Positions 7,683 through 14,873 of a stretch of 33,287 nt of DNA are shown here, piece by piece. The position numbers and the translations under genes are program-made. Origin of the DNA: Micromonosporaceae bacterium (GTDB lineage Bacteria; Actinomycetota; Actinomycetes; Mycobacteriales; Micromonosporaceae); the NCBI GenBank assembly GCA_009377645.1, contig WHTQ01000047.1, positions 1-33,287 on the forward strand, in the 5' to 3' direction. How positions within the stretch are numbered: position 1 is the first letter of the stretch; every line of letters begins with the position of its first letter. The notes beneath the pieces are model-generated. The model saw only the letters and a program-made list of their open reading frames with translations. It ran no database searches and was not told the DNA's origin.

Positions 7683-7891
7683 GGTCGTGTCCTCTCGGTG
7701 CTGGCGACTGGGAGGGTACCGTGCTGCGGGTCCCGCTGCTCGGCGAGCTGGTGCAGCGCGGTGGCCAGCCGCCGCCACGACTCGGCGAGGTTGCCGCGGG
7801 TGCGGACGCTGACCGCGGTGGCGATCTTGGCGGCCTGCCCCAGCTCGGCCCGGGTGAGCCGGGCGTGGTCGAACTCCGGGATGGTGGTCAT
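7679..7891 (-). CDS. Small helical element protein downstream of the primase
   Basis: A 70-residue protein, helical and basic (TRAELGQAAKIATAVSVRTR; AESWRRLATALHQLAEQ). ATG 7891 overlaps the primase stop (ATGA), with GGAGGAG just upstream, and its own stop overlaps the next gene's ATG. No domain is recognised. The strict coupling says it is made together with the primase; it might be a helicase-loader-like or regulatory partner, with no motif evidence. Confidence 0.7.
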   Translation of the reverse strand: MTTIPEFDHARLTRAELGQAAKIATAVSVRTRGNLAESWRRLATALHQLAEQRDPQHGTLPVASTERTRP

Positions 7892-10044
7892 GATCTCCTC
7901 CAGAAGGTGGGCGAGCGGGAGCACAGCGAGCAGGCGGGTACGAGCGGCCCGCCGGTTGACCCGTGCTGCCCGCAGCACGTACCCGGGTCTTCCCGGGCCG
8001 CAGGAGCGGAACCTACGGAACCGCCGGAACCGGTGGCCTGTTTCTCCTGCTCAGCAGCCGTGCCGAGGGGTTCCGGATGAGGTTCCGGCAGCGGTCCGGG
8101 TTCCGGAACCGGGCCGTCGGGTTCCGGCTGGCCGGAACCGTCGAACAGGGTGTCTGAGCTGCGGGTTTCCTGCTCGGGTTCCGCAGGTTCCGCAGGTTCC
8201 GGACTTCCGGCAGGGGGAGACGGGAGGTACCGGACCCACGGGTCGTGTAGGTCCTCCCGGCGGTACCCCTGTACCGCCTTCCCGTCGATCTTCACCTTGG
8301 TCGACTTGACCTCGTAGGCCCGGAGCATCCGGGCGAGCCCCCGCGCCTCGATCGGCTTACCGCGCAGGTCCGACCACGGCGCCTCCTCTATGTCGTGCAG
8401 GGCGGCCACGATCGCCGTGGTTGCCATCCGGTCCCGGTCGCCGAACGCGTCCCGGAGGTCGGCCAGCAGCCGCAGCCGCAACGACGGCTCCCGGTCCTGC
8501 CCCTCGGCCACGATCGCCGTGCACGCCTCCCGGGCGCGCTTGGGCCAGTCGCCCCCGGCGGCGTCGGCGATGGCCAGCAGCGGCTCCCACACGTCCGCCG
8601 GCCGGTCCGCCACCCCCGCCGGCATCTCCGGGTAGGCGGCGGCCAGCGCGCCGGCCACGGCCGCGCACCACCCGGCGAGCTGGTCGCGCAGCGCGTGACC
8701 CTCCGGCCCGGCGGTCCGCATCCGGAACGACTCGATCGGCTCTGATGGTGCCCGGCGCCGCATCGGGATGACGATCGAGCGGGACAGGATGGTGTCGGGC
8801 AGGTCGCCGAGCCCGGCCAGCGCCAGCGCCGCGTACGCGGGGAACGCCACCACCTCCTGCTGCGATCCCTCACCGACGCACCGGTAGGCGACCCCGGAGC
8901 GACGGTGCCCGGCGTTGAGCAGCCCCCGCATCTCCTCGTTCTCCCGGGCCTTCGGCCCGAACACGGTGTCAATCTCATCGAACAGGATCGTCGGCCGGTT
9001 CCCGGCCACGGCCCGGAACATGGCGGCCGTGGTGGCGTTCACCGCGTGCATCGGGTTCGGGGCGAGCAGGTCTAGCACCTCCAGCGCGCGGGTTTTGCCG
9101 GATGCCGGCTCCGGGGACAGGAACGCGATCCGGGGTGTCGACTCGGCCGAGTCGACGGCGTGTGTGTGCGCGGCCCACAGGGTCATGGCGACATAGGCGG
9201 CTTGCGACGGCAGGGCGCAGAACCGGCGGACGAACGTCTCCACCCGGTCGAGCAGGTCGCCGCCGTCCACTTCGGGTGTCGGCTCCGGCGCCGGTGGCCT
9301 GACAACGTCCTTTGTGGAGGATGACTTGACCTCCCCCCAAGGCTTAGACGTATCAACCAGAACCTCAACCGCCTCGCCGGCGGCAAGGTAGTCGTCCAGC
9401 CCGACCTTCTGGCCGCTGTCACCGTCCGGGAGGTAGACCAGGCGGACCCGGGCGCCGCGGCCGGCCAGGAACCGGCCGAGCCGGTCGCACGCCTGCCGCA
9501 CCCCCTCCTTGGTCATGATGTCGGAGTCGAAGCACACGAACACGTCCCGGCCGTTGAGCGGGATTGACTCCCAACAGGACAGTGCGGTCTTTCCGCCTTG
9601 GCCGTTGCTGCCGCGCCAACCCCACACTCCGAGTAGTGCGACGCAGCACAACCCTTGCGACACAGCAGAATCAGCCTTGCGCGCACCTTCGGTTATCCAC
9701 AGTGGCGTTTCCGGGTCGGTGAGCCGTTCGCGGGCCGGTGGTGGCACGTCGATGACCAGCCCGCGACCGGCGGTCGTCTCGTACTTGATCGGCTTGCCGG
9801 CTTCGTTGAGCCGTGGCCGGTCCGGCCGGTACTGGTGCAGCCGCAGCGTCCCGGCGGTGTCGTAGATCGGGATGAGCAGCCCGGGCACCGTGCGGGCCGC
9901 CTTGGCGATGCCGGTCGGGTCGAGCCGGGTTTTCGTGTCCACGGTCACGTAGCCGCGCGCGGCCGCCACCTCGACGCTGATGGCGGAGTCGGCGAGCAGC
10001 TGGGCGTGGTGGTCGAACAGGCGGCCACCGTACGAGTTACCCAC
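7888..10044 (-). CDS. Primase-helicase type replication protein (TOPRIM-like plus DUF3631 ATPase)
   Basis: A 718-residue protein from GTG 10044. Residues 60-260 resemble the TOPRIM/DUF3854 module of plasmid and satellite primases (LWITEGARKAD at about 115-125; VFVCFDSDI at 168-176, the acidic metal site). Residues 260-590 form a DUF3631-type P-loop ATPase with Walker A EPASGKT (about 312-318) and Walker B ILFDEIDTVFG (about 353-363). The C-terminal 110 residues are Pro/Glu-rich and repetitive and look disordered. An open frame extends upstream to 10200, but that part overlaps another gene and has no family resemblance. The start overlaps the preceding stop (GTGGGTAA). The protein suggests that the element replicates autonomously after excision. 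Confidence 0.85.
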   Translation of the reverse strand: MGNSYGGRLFDHHAQLLADSAISVEVAAARGYVTVDTKTRLDPTGIAKAARTVPGLLIPIYDTAGTLRLHQYRPDRPRLNEAGKPIKYETTAGRGLVIDVPPPARERLTDPETPLWITEGARKADSAVSQGLCCVALLGVWGWRGSNGQGGKTALSCWESIPLNGRDVFVCFDSDIMTKEGVRQACDRLGRFLAGRGARVRLVYLPDGDSGQKVGLDDYLAAGEAVEVLVDTSKPWGEVKSSSTKDVVRPPAPEPTPEVDGGDLLDRVETFVRRFCALPSQAAYVAMTLWAAHTHAVDSAESTPRIAFLSPEPASGKTRALEVLDLLAPNPMHAVNATTAAMFRAVAGNRPTILFDEIDTVFGPKARENEEMRGLLNAGHRRSGVAYRCVGEGSQQEVVAFPAYAALALAGLGDLPDTILSRSIVIPMRRRAPSEPIESFRMRTAGPEGHALRDQLAGWCAAVAGALAAAYPEMPAGVADRPADVWEPLLAIADAAGGDWPKRAREACTAIVAEGQDREPSLRLRLLADLRDAFGDRDRMATTAIVAALHDIEEAPWSDLRGKPIEARGLARMLRAYEVKSTKVKIDGKAVQGYRREDLHDPWVRYLPSPPAGSPEPAEPAEPEQETRSSDTLFDGSGQPEPDGPVPEPGPLPEPHPEPLGTAAEQEKQATGSGGSVGSAPAAREDPGTCCGQHGSTGGPLVPACSLCSRSPTFWRRS

Positions 10045-10240
10045 GGCGCCCACCCCCGACCGCGACCAGCTCGGCGGCGGCCCGCCGGCACCGGCACGGC
10101 CGGCCGGGCCGGTGCGGGTGCGGCGGCAGGTCGGGGCCGCCCGGTATGGTGGCCGTAGACGTGAGCCGGTTCGTCCCCGCCTCCGTCGTTGGGTCGCCAC
10201 CCGCCGGCCGCCGCCCTCCGGGGCGGCGTTCGGCTTTCAT
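10037..10240 (-). CDS. Small Arg/Pro-rich element protein, unknown function
   Basis: A 67-residue protein placed by gene overlaps: its ATG overlaps the upstream stop (ATGA at 10237-10240) and its TAA overlaps the primase GTG start. The sequence is basic and Pro-rich (PPHPHRPGRPCRCRRAAAEL) with one C-R-C, low in order. No family is recognised and no strong ribosome-binding site is seen. The operon logic supports it; the composition alone would not. Confidence 0.5.
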   Translation of the reverse strand: MKAERRPGGRRPAGGDPTTEAGTNRLTSTATIPGGPDLPPHPHRPGRPCRCRRAAAELVAVGGGRRG

Positions 10241-10425
10241 GGGGTGTCCCGGAGCGCGGGGGCGAGCAGGGCGCGCAGCTCGGCCTTCTGCGCCTCGGTC
10301 AGGTCGGGCCAGGACGCGACCAGCTTGCGGGCGGCGGCCTGCGGTGAGTGGCTGGCGCGGGCGGCCAGGCTGGCACGCTCGCGGCGGAACTGGGGATCTG
10401 TGATGGTGCCGGTGATGGTTGGCAC
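10237..10425 (-). CDS. Small basic helical protein, candidate recombination directionality factor (Xis)
   Basis: A 62-residue protein from GTG 10425 (GGAGG 5 nt upstream). It is basic at the N-terminus (ITDPQFRRERASLAARASHS), then helical, ending LTEAQKAELRALLAPALRDT. From memory, the phiRv1 directionality factor Rv1584c is of similar size, lies at the same place relative to the integrase (one gene between), and ends in a similar LT-x-x-Q-x-x-x-L-x-x-LL-x-P pattern. The role is therefore proposed, not shown. Part of the leftward operon, with its stop overlapping the next ATG. Confidence 0.6.
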   Translation of the reverse strand: MPTITGTITDPQFRRERASLAARASHSPQAAARKLVASWPDLTEAQKAELRALLAPALRDTP

Positions 10426-10509
10426 TGGGTCCTCCGGGCAGCAGAATCTGCCGCCCACGTGAGGCGGTTGCCACCCGGGCCAACATGGTGCCTGTCCCGG
10501 CACCGACAG

Positions 10510-10523
10510 CCTAGCAGGCTAGG
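10510..10523. promoter_or_regulatory. CTAG-containing palindrome shared with the RHH operator
   Basis: CCTAGC-AG-GCTAGG is a perfect inverted repeat with a 2-nt centre, just after the stop of the zinc-motif gene. On the minus strand a TAGGCT (-10-like) overlaps it. Its inner 12 bases, CTAGCAGGCTAG, recur exactly at 16167-16178 in the operator repeats of the RHH regulator. Confidence 0.45.
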
Positions 10524-10788
10524 TGAGCCTGCTCGCGTCCAGCTCCCGCATCCCCGCGTCGACCGCGCCGCGGAACACCTCCGCGACCCACTCCGCCCGC
10601 CGCTTGAGGTCCAGCCGGCAGACCGGGCACCGGAAACGGAACGTGCCGTCGCGCAGGCTGCCGCCGTCGCCATCGGGCCACCACTGGGCCTGGTAGGCCA
10701 GCCCGTGCGGGTAGTCCACCAGCTTCCCGATCCCCTTGCGGGCGTGGCTGCCGCGGCCGGTGCACACCACCGTCAGGGCCGGTCTCAC
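10519..10788 (-). CDS. Small zinc-motif protein next to the integrase
   Basis: An 89-residue protein whose GTG overlaps the integrase stop (GTGA). It has a Cys near the N-terminus (VVCTGRGSHARK) and a CxxC in the middle (FRFRCPVCRLDLKRR), giving a possible Cys3-His zinc ribbon, then a helix ending MRELDASRLT. It lies where phiRv1 has Rv1585c. Function unknown; a DNA-binding accessory factor of recombination or a transcription regulator would fit the fold and place. Confidence 0.7.
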   Translation of the reverse strand: MRPALTVVCTGRGSHARKGIGKLVDYPHGLAYQAQWWPDGDGGSLRDGTFRFRCPVCRLDLKRRAEWVAEVFRGAVDAGMRELDASRLT

Positions 10789-12239
10789 GCCGGTCCCCGG
10801 GGCACGAGCTGCACGGACTCCCGGCGGAACCCGCCGCCGCGCACCGCCGGCAGCAGCCGCACCACGCACACCCGGTCGACTACCGCGCGCTGCCGGCCGA
10901 TGTCCAGCCGCCCGAGCACCTTCCCGGCGTCCGGGTTGCCGGCGAGCCCGGCCAGCGGGTCGGTGCCCGCGGCGGCGTTCAGCGTCGCGGTCACGCTGTC
11001 CAGGTCGGCGTTCAGCCGCCGCCGGCGGGTGGTCAGCTCCGCCCCGGTGATGGTGCCGGCCTCCCACAGGTCCCCGGCCTCGGCGATCCTGGCCCGGATG
11101 CCGTTGGCCTCGATGGACAGCGCGGCGGTGTCTACCGGCGCCCGCGGCGCCAGCAGCCCGGCCGCGTCCCGGCGCTCCAGCCGGGCCGCCACCACGGTGA
11201 GCACCCACTCGTCAGTGCCGGCGATCTCTCGGGCCAGGTGGGCGGTGCGCCGGCACCGGTAGGTGCGCCTGCCGACGCCGTTGATGCTGGCCCGTACCTT
11301 CGGGTTCGGGTCGCGGTCGCGGCAGTCCGGATGCCAGCACGCGAACAGCCCGGAGCCGAGCCAGCGGACCTCGTTCACCCCGCCGTTGGTGACCCGTGCT
11401 GGGTCGGCCAGGATCGCCCGCACCGCCTCCCACCGGGCCCGGTCCAGGATGGCCGGCCACGGCGCGGCCACCTGCTCCAGAACCTCGCCGCGGTAGGACA
11501 TGAGCCCGGCGATCCGCGGCCGCACGATCATGTCATTCAGCGTCGAGCGCGCCCACGGCCGGCCGGACACTGTGGTCACCCCCCGCGCCCGCAGGCCGCG
11601 TACCACCGCGTTGAGCGACACCCCGGCGAGGATCTGCTCAGCCGCCCGCACGATCTCGACCGCCTCGGCCGGGCGCACGGTCACCCCGTCCGGCTCGAAC
11701 CCGAACGGCCGTTGCCCGCCCTGCCACTTGCCGGCCTCGGCCTGGCGCAGCTTCGACGCGGCTACCCGCCGGGCGGTGTCCCGGCTCGCCTTGTTGGCGA
11801 TCGCCACCATCACCCGGGCCTGCGTCACGTCCGCGTCGTTAGCCAGCCGCAGCGAGCCGGTGAGCGACTCGACCGGCAGCCGGGGGGTGGCGGCCTCCAC
11901 CACGTCGATCAGGTCTTCCAGGTCGCGCGGGTCGCGGCACGCCCGGTCCAGGTCGAGCGCGAGCAGCCCGTCTGCGGCGCCGGACGCGAGCCCGTTGATG
12001 ATGGTGCGCCAGCCGGGCCGGACCACCCGCAGCTGCGGCCGGTCGTAGCCGGGCACGTACACCTTGCGGCGCTGGAAGGCGCTGGTGTCGTTCTCCACGA
12101 TCACCGTGCCGACGCCCCAGCCGAGCCGGTCGGCGTGCTGCCGGAGCCGCTTCTCCTGGTCGTCTACTCCGGTGGTGTCGCCGTTCTTAGCGTCGCTGAT
12201 CCTCGCGTACAGGTACGCGGCCCGCGGGGTTGTGGTCAT
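10785..12239 (-). CDS. int: Large serine recombinase (integrase) of the element
   Basis: A 484-residue large serine recombinase, close to the length of the phiRv1 integrase. Domain order: catalytic resolvase domain 1-150 with nucleophile Ser15 in YARIS and the D98-R99-x-x-R102 arginines; recombinase domain about 170-280; zinc-ribbon domain with Cys301, Cys306, Cys329 and His334 (CWHPDC and TYRCRRTAH); a C-terminal helical, probably coiled-coil, region about 365-430. The ATG is 7 nt beyond the 24-nt attP arm and has no clear ribosome-binding site. In the integrated state transcription from the host HNH promoter would run straight into it. It starts the leftward operon. Confidence 0.93.
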   Translation of the reverse strand: MTTTPRAAYLYARISDAKNGDTTGVDDQEKRLRQHADRLGWGVGTVIVENDTSAFQRRKVYVPGYDRPQLRVVRPGWRTIINGLASGAADGLLALDLDRACRDPRDLEDLIDVVEAATPRLPVESLTGSLRLANDADVTQARVMVAIANKASRDTARRVAASKLRQAEAGKWQGGQRPFGFEPDGVTVRPAEAVEIVRAAEQILAGVSLNAVVRGLRARGVTTVSGRPWARSTLNDMIVRPRIAGLMSYRGEVLEQVAAPWPAILDRARWEAVRAILADPARVTNGGVNEVRWLGSGLFACWHPDCRDRDPNPKVRASINGVGRRTYRCRRTAHLAREIAGTDEWVLTVVAARLERRDAAGLLAPRAPVDTAALSIEANGIRARIAEAGDLWEAGTITGAELTTRRRRLNADLDSVTATLNAAAGTDPLAGLAGNPDAGKVLGRLDIGRQRAVVDRVCVVRLLPAVRGGGFRRESVQLVPRGPA

Positions 12240-12246
12240 GCCGGCT

Positions 12247-12296
12247 AGTGTGTCACACTCTCAGCACGGCTTGGTGGTGCGGAACCCGTCCGGCTC
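12247..12296. other. Right attachment site of the integrated element
   Basis: The element arm at 12247-12270 is followed by the TT core (12271-12272) and then host HNH-gene sequence. Joined to the left arm it gives a 50-bp attP: 24 nt, TT, 24 nt. The arms are inverted repeats at 17 of 24 positions: 9 of 9 outermost (AGTGTGTCA) and 6 of 6 next to the core (CACGGC). Confidence 0.85.
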
Positions 12297-12485
12297 GGCC
12301 AGGCCGCGCCGGTCGAACGCGTCGACCCGGCGGGCCAGCTCGGCGTGGACCTGGTCAGCCGCGGTCACCAGGTCGAGCAGCTGCCTGCGCAGGGTCTGGT
12401 CGTCCAGGCTGAGCACGTCGGCGGCCGCCAGCGCGTCCAGCCCGGCGGCGATCTGGTCGCCCGCCTCAACCTGACTGGTACGCAT
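12261..12485 (-). pseudogene. DUF222-HNH endonuclease, N-terminal part, split by the element
   Basis: A 74-residue frame. The first 72 residues are the N-terminal helices of a DUF222 protein (LDALAAADVLSLDDQTLRRQ; ADQVHAELARRVDAFDRRGL; then EPDGFRTTK), after which two element-encoded codons and a stop follow. Fusing its codon 72 (AAG, Lys) with the Lys codon at 4394-4396 gives GFRTTKTWLQAFARLSG, the expected continuous DUF222 pattern. The promoter region upstream (12486-12626) is intact and may now drive the integrase gene. Whether the short peptide has any effect is unknown. Confidence 0.85.
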
Positions 12486-12626
12486 GTACTAATCTTACCA
12501 CCAGCCTCGCGTGCAGTCGACAGATCGCAGAGAGCCTGATTCCCAACTGTGACAGTGTGTTCGAATCCTGCTGGCCAGGCAGCCGGTAACCATCTAAACC
12601 GGACTGATGCCACCCCGCTGGGGCAG

Positions 12627-12836
12627 CTACTCCGAGGGCTCCGGCACCGAGGGGCACTCCACCTCCGGATTCACTCCAATGTAGTTCAACGGACCCACGA
12701 GGATCGTCACCAGCGTCGACCCGACCGAGGCACAGTCCTGGTCGGAGTTGCTGTAGTAGCCACGCTGTCCCGCCGCAACCGCTCCGATCACCAACCAGAT
12801 GATCACGACAACCGGAATCCCGATCTTCCTGCGCAC
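12627..12836 (-). CDS. Small single-span membrane protein of a conserved actinobacterial type
   Basis: A 69-residue protein from GTG 12836, with GAGGAGGG 4 nt upstream. It has a basic start (RRKIG), one hydrophobic segment (IPVVVIIWLVIGAVAAGQRG), then an outside part with two Cys (DCASVG and VECPS), probably a disulfide, and TILVGPLNYIGVNP. Small proteins of this pattern are frequent in actinomycetes and remain uncharacterised. It is a stand-alone gene. Confidence 0.7.
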   Translation of the reverse strand: MRRKIGIPVVVIIWLVIGAVAAGQRGYYSNSDQDCASVGSTLVTILVGPLNYIGVNPEVECPSVPEPSE

Positions 12837-12909
12837 AGTGCCCTCCTCATCGGAACAGAGCCTCCCGCAGGCCATCCGGACCAGTCCGAAGTGGCATCCC
12901 GACGATACG

Positions 12910-14031
12910 TCAGGTCGCGGTACCCCGCACCTCGAGAGCACCGGGCGGGTACGCGTCCAGCGCGGCCACGGCCGCCGCCCGTACCTCGGGCTGGCCGTCG
13001 GTACGCAGCTGCTGCAGCGCCTCGACCACCTCCCGGTCCGGAAACTGGAGCTCGCCCAGCCGGCGGGCCGCCGAGAGCTGCCGGTCCGGTGCCGCCGACG
13101 ACCGCAGCTCGGCGAGCAGGAACTCCCGGTAGCGGCGCAGGAAGTGGTTCTGGAACTCCAGCGCCCGCTCGCACAGTGCCCGCAGCTGCCGGCGATCCGG
13201 TTCGGCGGTCGGGATCAGATAGTGCCACCGGTTGCGGCACAGCTCGTGAACGCCGGCCACCAGGTCGGTCCACTGGTCGGCGACGTGCTCCCGGTAGAGG
13301 TCGACACTGGCGCGCTTGTCCCGGACGTACCGGCCGGTCTGCAGAGCGACGATCGCGGTCGCGGTCCAGCCGACCGTTCCCACCAACAGCTTGGTGCTGG
13401 GCACATCGATCCCATCCGGTCCCGGGACCAGCCACTGGTCGTAGCCGAAGAACGGGCCCTCCGGATCGAGGTGCCGCAGCGGGTAGGTGAGCACCGGCGA
13501 GTCCCGCCGCTGGACCGGAAAGGTGTAGTTGGAGTACGGGGCGTCCACCACCGCCCGCAGGTACGCGTCGGGTTGCAGCTCCGGCAGGTCCGGACGGATG
13601 TCCTGGCCGTGCAGCAACCGGGTGGCGTGCTTCAGGTTCTGCGCCAGCGCGTGGTTGTCCGGCTGCCGCAGCTGGTGCTCACTGACCACGATGATCTCGA
13701 GCAGGATCGGGCTCAGCAGCGCGCAGGAGCGGGCCACCGCCCAGGCGCTGCGGACCTCCACCCGGTCGTCCGGGAACCGGTCCTTGAACACCACGAACAG
13801 ATCGAGATCGCTGCCCGCGGCCCGGGTGCCGGTGGCGTAGCTGCCGCGCAGGTAGCAGCCGCGGATCCGGTCCGGAAACGCCTGCCCGAACACGCCGGTC
13901 ACGCCCTGCACGATCTTGTCGGCGGCCGGGTCGCCAGTCGACTCCCGCAGGACCGGCTGGACCGGCAGGCCCGGCAGGCCCGGCTGGCTCACTTTGGCGG
14001 CCTCCCCTCTGCCCGGTTGCCCGTCGGTCAC
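12910..14031 (-). CDS. Nucleotidyltransferase-domain protein, in frame with the preceding permease
   Basis: 373 residues if started at GTG 14031. The N-terminal nucleotidyltransferase domain has the Pol-beta signature G-S-Y-A then S-D-L-D-L (YLRGSYATGTRAAGSDLDLF), with the two Asp as metal ligands. A helical middle (TAIVALQTGRYVRDKRASVD) resembles the C-terminal domain of aminoglycoside adenylyltransferases. The end looks like one HEAT-type repeat (LQQLRTDGQPEVRAAAVAAL). The substrate is unknown; antibiotic adenylylation is possible given the ABC exporter upstream. There is no stop between the permease end and this domain, so the real product may be a permease-nucleotidyltransferase fusion; no ribosome-binding site supports the internal GTG. 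Confidence 0.65.
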   Translation of the reverse strand: MTDGQPGRGEAAKVSQPGLPGLPVQPVLRESTGDPAADKIVQGVTGVFGQAFPDRIRGCYLRGSYATGTRAAGSDLDLFVVFKDRFPDDRVEVRSAWAVARSCALLSPILLEIIVVSEHQLRQPDNHALAQNLKHATRLLHGQDIRPDLPELQPDAYLRAVVDAPYSNYTFPVQRRDSPVLTYPLRHLDPEGPFFGYDQWLVPGPDGIDVPSTKLLVGTVGWTATAIVALQTGRYVRDKRASVDLYREHVADQWTDLVAGVHELCRNRWHYLIPTAEPDRRQLRALCERALEFQNHFLRRYREFLLAELRSSAAPDRQLSAARRLGELQFPDREVVEALQQLRTDGQPEVRAAAVAALDAYPPGALEVRGTAT

Positions 14032-14873
14032 GGTAGCCCAGGCGGAGCCGCCGGCTCGGCGCAGCCCGCGGCGCAGCACCCCGGTCGCCAGCGCCAGGCA
14101 GGCCGCATCGAACACCAGCAACGCCCCGAGCGTCCGGGCGAGCACCGCCGGCTGCCAGCCAACCACCACCAGGCTGCGAACCGCGTCGATCGCGTACGTC
14201 ATCGGGTTCAGCTGCGCCACGGCCGCCAGCCAGTCCGGCATCAGCGACAGCGGCACCAGGGCGGTGCTCGCGAACGTCAACGGCAGACCGGCGAACCCGG
14301 TGATCGGAAAGAACTGGGCATGGCTGCGCAGCGTGAACGCCAGCACCATCGACAGCGAGGTTATCCCGGCACCGAACAGCGCGCCGATCGCGAGACAGGC
14401 GGCGATGCCGAGCAGCCCAGCGGCGTACCGCACCCCGGCGGCGTAGGCCGTCAGCAGGATCACCACGCTCTGGGCGCCGGTCAGGCCGATCAGGTACGCG
14501 AACCGGCTGGTGACGATCGACAGCCGGTGCACCGGTGCGGCGAACATCCGGACCAGCAGCCCGGTCTCGCGGTCGAACAGCAGAGCTCGACTCCGCCCTG
14601 CAGGCAGGCGTTGAAGACGGTCATCACCACCGCGCCCGCGGTCATGAACCGCAGGTAGCTGCCGCCCAGCCCGGCCGCCGGCTCGGCCAGACCGGCGAAC
14701 AGGTGCCCGAACAGCAGCAGCCACACCATCGGCTGGGCCAGCAGCGCCGCGATCGTCAACGGTTCCCGGCGCAGCCGGGCCAGCCACCGGCCGAGCAGCG
14801 CCTGGTGCTCCCGCCACAGCACCGTGCCCAGACCCGGAGGGTGCCCGACAGCGCCGGTCGTTGCGAGGCTCAC
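14032..14873 (-). pseudogene. ABC-2 type permease (DrrB-like), frameshifted
   Basis: The permease starts at GTG 14873, overlapping the ATPase stop (GTGA). The first frame encodes the cytoplasmic N-terminus and two membrane segments (LLAQPMVWLLLFGHLFAGLA; FMTAGAVVMTVFNACLQGGV) and leaves the reading frame at GAG-CTC near 14583-14588. The continuing ABC-2 sequence (LLFDRETGLLVRMFAAPVHR, then four membrane segments and the LNPMTYAIDAVRSLV motif) is in another frame. Removing an extra CT at 14584-14585 restores GVE-LLFDRETG. This is either a true 2-bp insertion or a sequencing error. Partner of the adjacent ATPase in an export system. Confidence 0.75.

Larger units (their letters stand above)
4395..12272. 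mobile_element. 7.9-kb serine-integrase prophage-satellite-like element (phiRv1-like organisation)
   Basis: The repeat unit from TT core to TT core is 7,876 bp. The two flanks are halves of one DUF222-HNH gene, and the integrase gene starts beside the right end. The element has three transcription units: an integrase-to-primase operon read leftwards from 12239 and ending at a T-tract terminator (7376-7397); a capsid unit (6771 to 5378); and a divergent plus-strand module (4487-5339) that meets the capsid unit at a shared hairpin (5357-5401). No portal, terminase, protease, tail or lysis gene is seen. The mycobacterial element phiRv1 (serine integrase, target in REP13E12 repeats that encode DUF222 proteins) is the closest known parallel. 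Confidence 0.9.

Noticed and set aside
12531-12578. tRNA-like segment: TTCCCAA (Gly-CCC-like anticodon loop) followed by TTCGAAT (T-loop)
   Set aside because: The anticodon and T stems have several mismatches, the variable loop is too short, and no pairing acceptor strand lies upstream. At most a degraded tRNA; not annotated.
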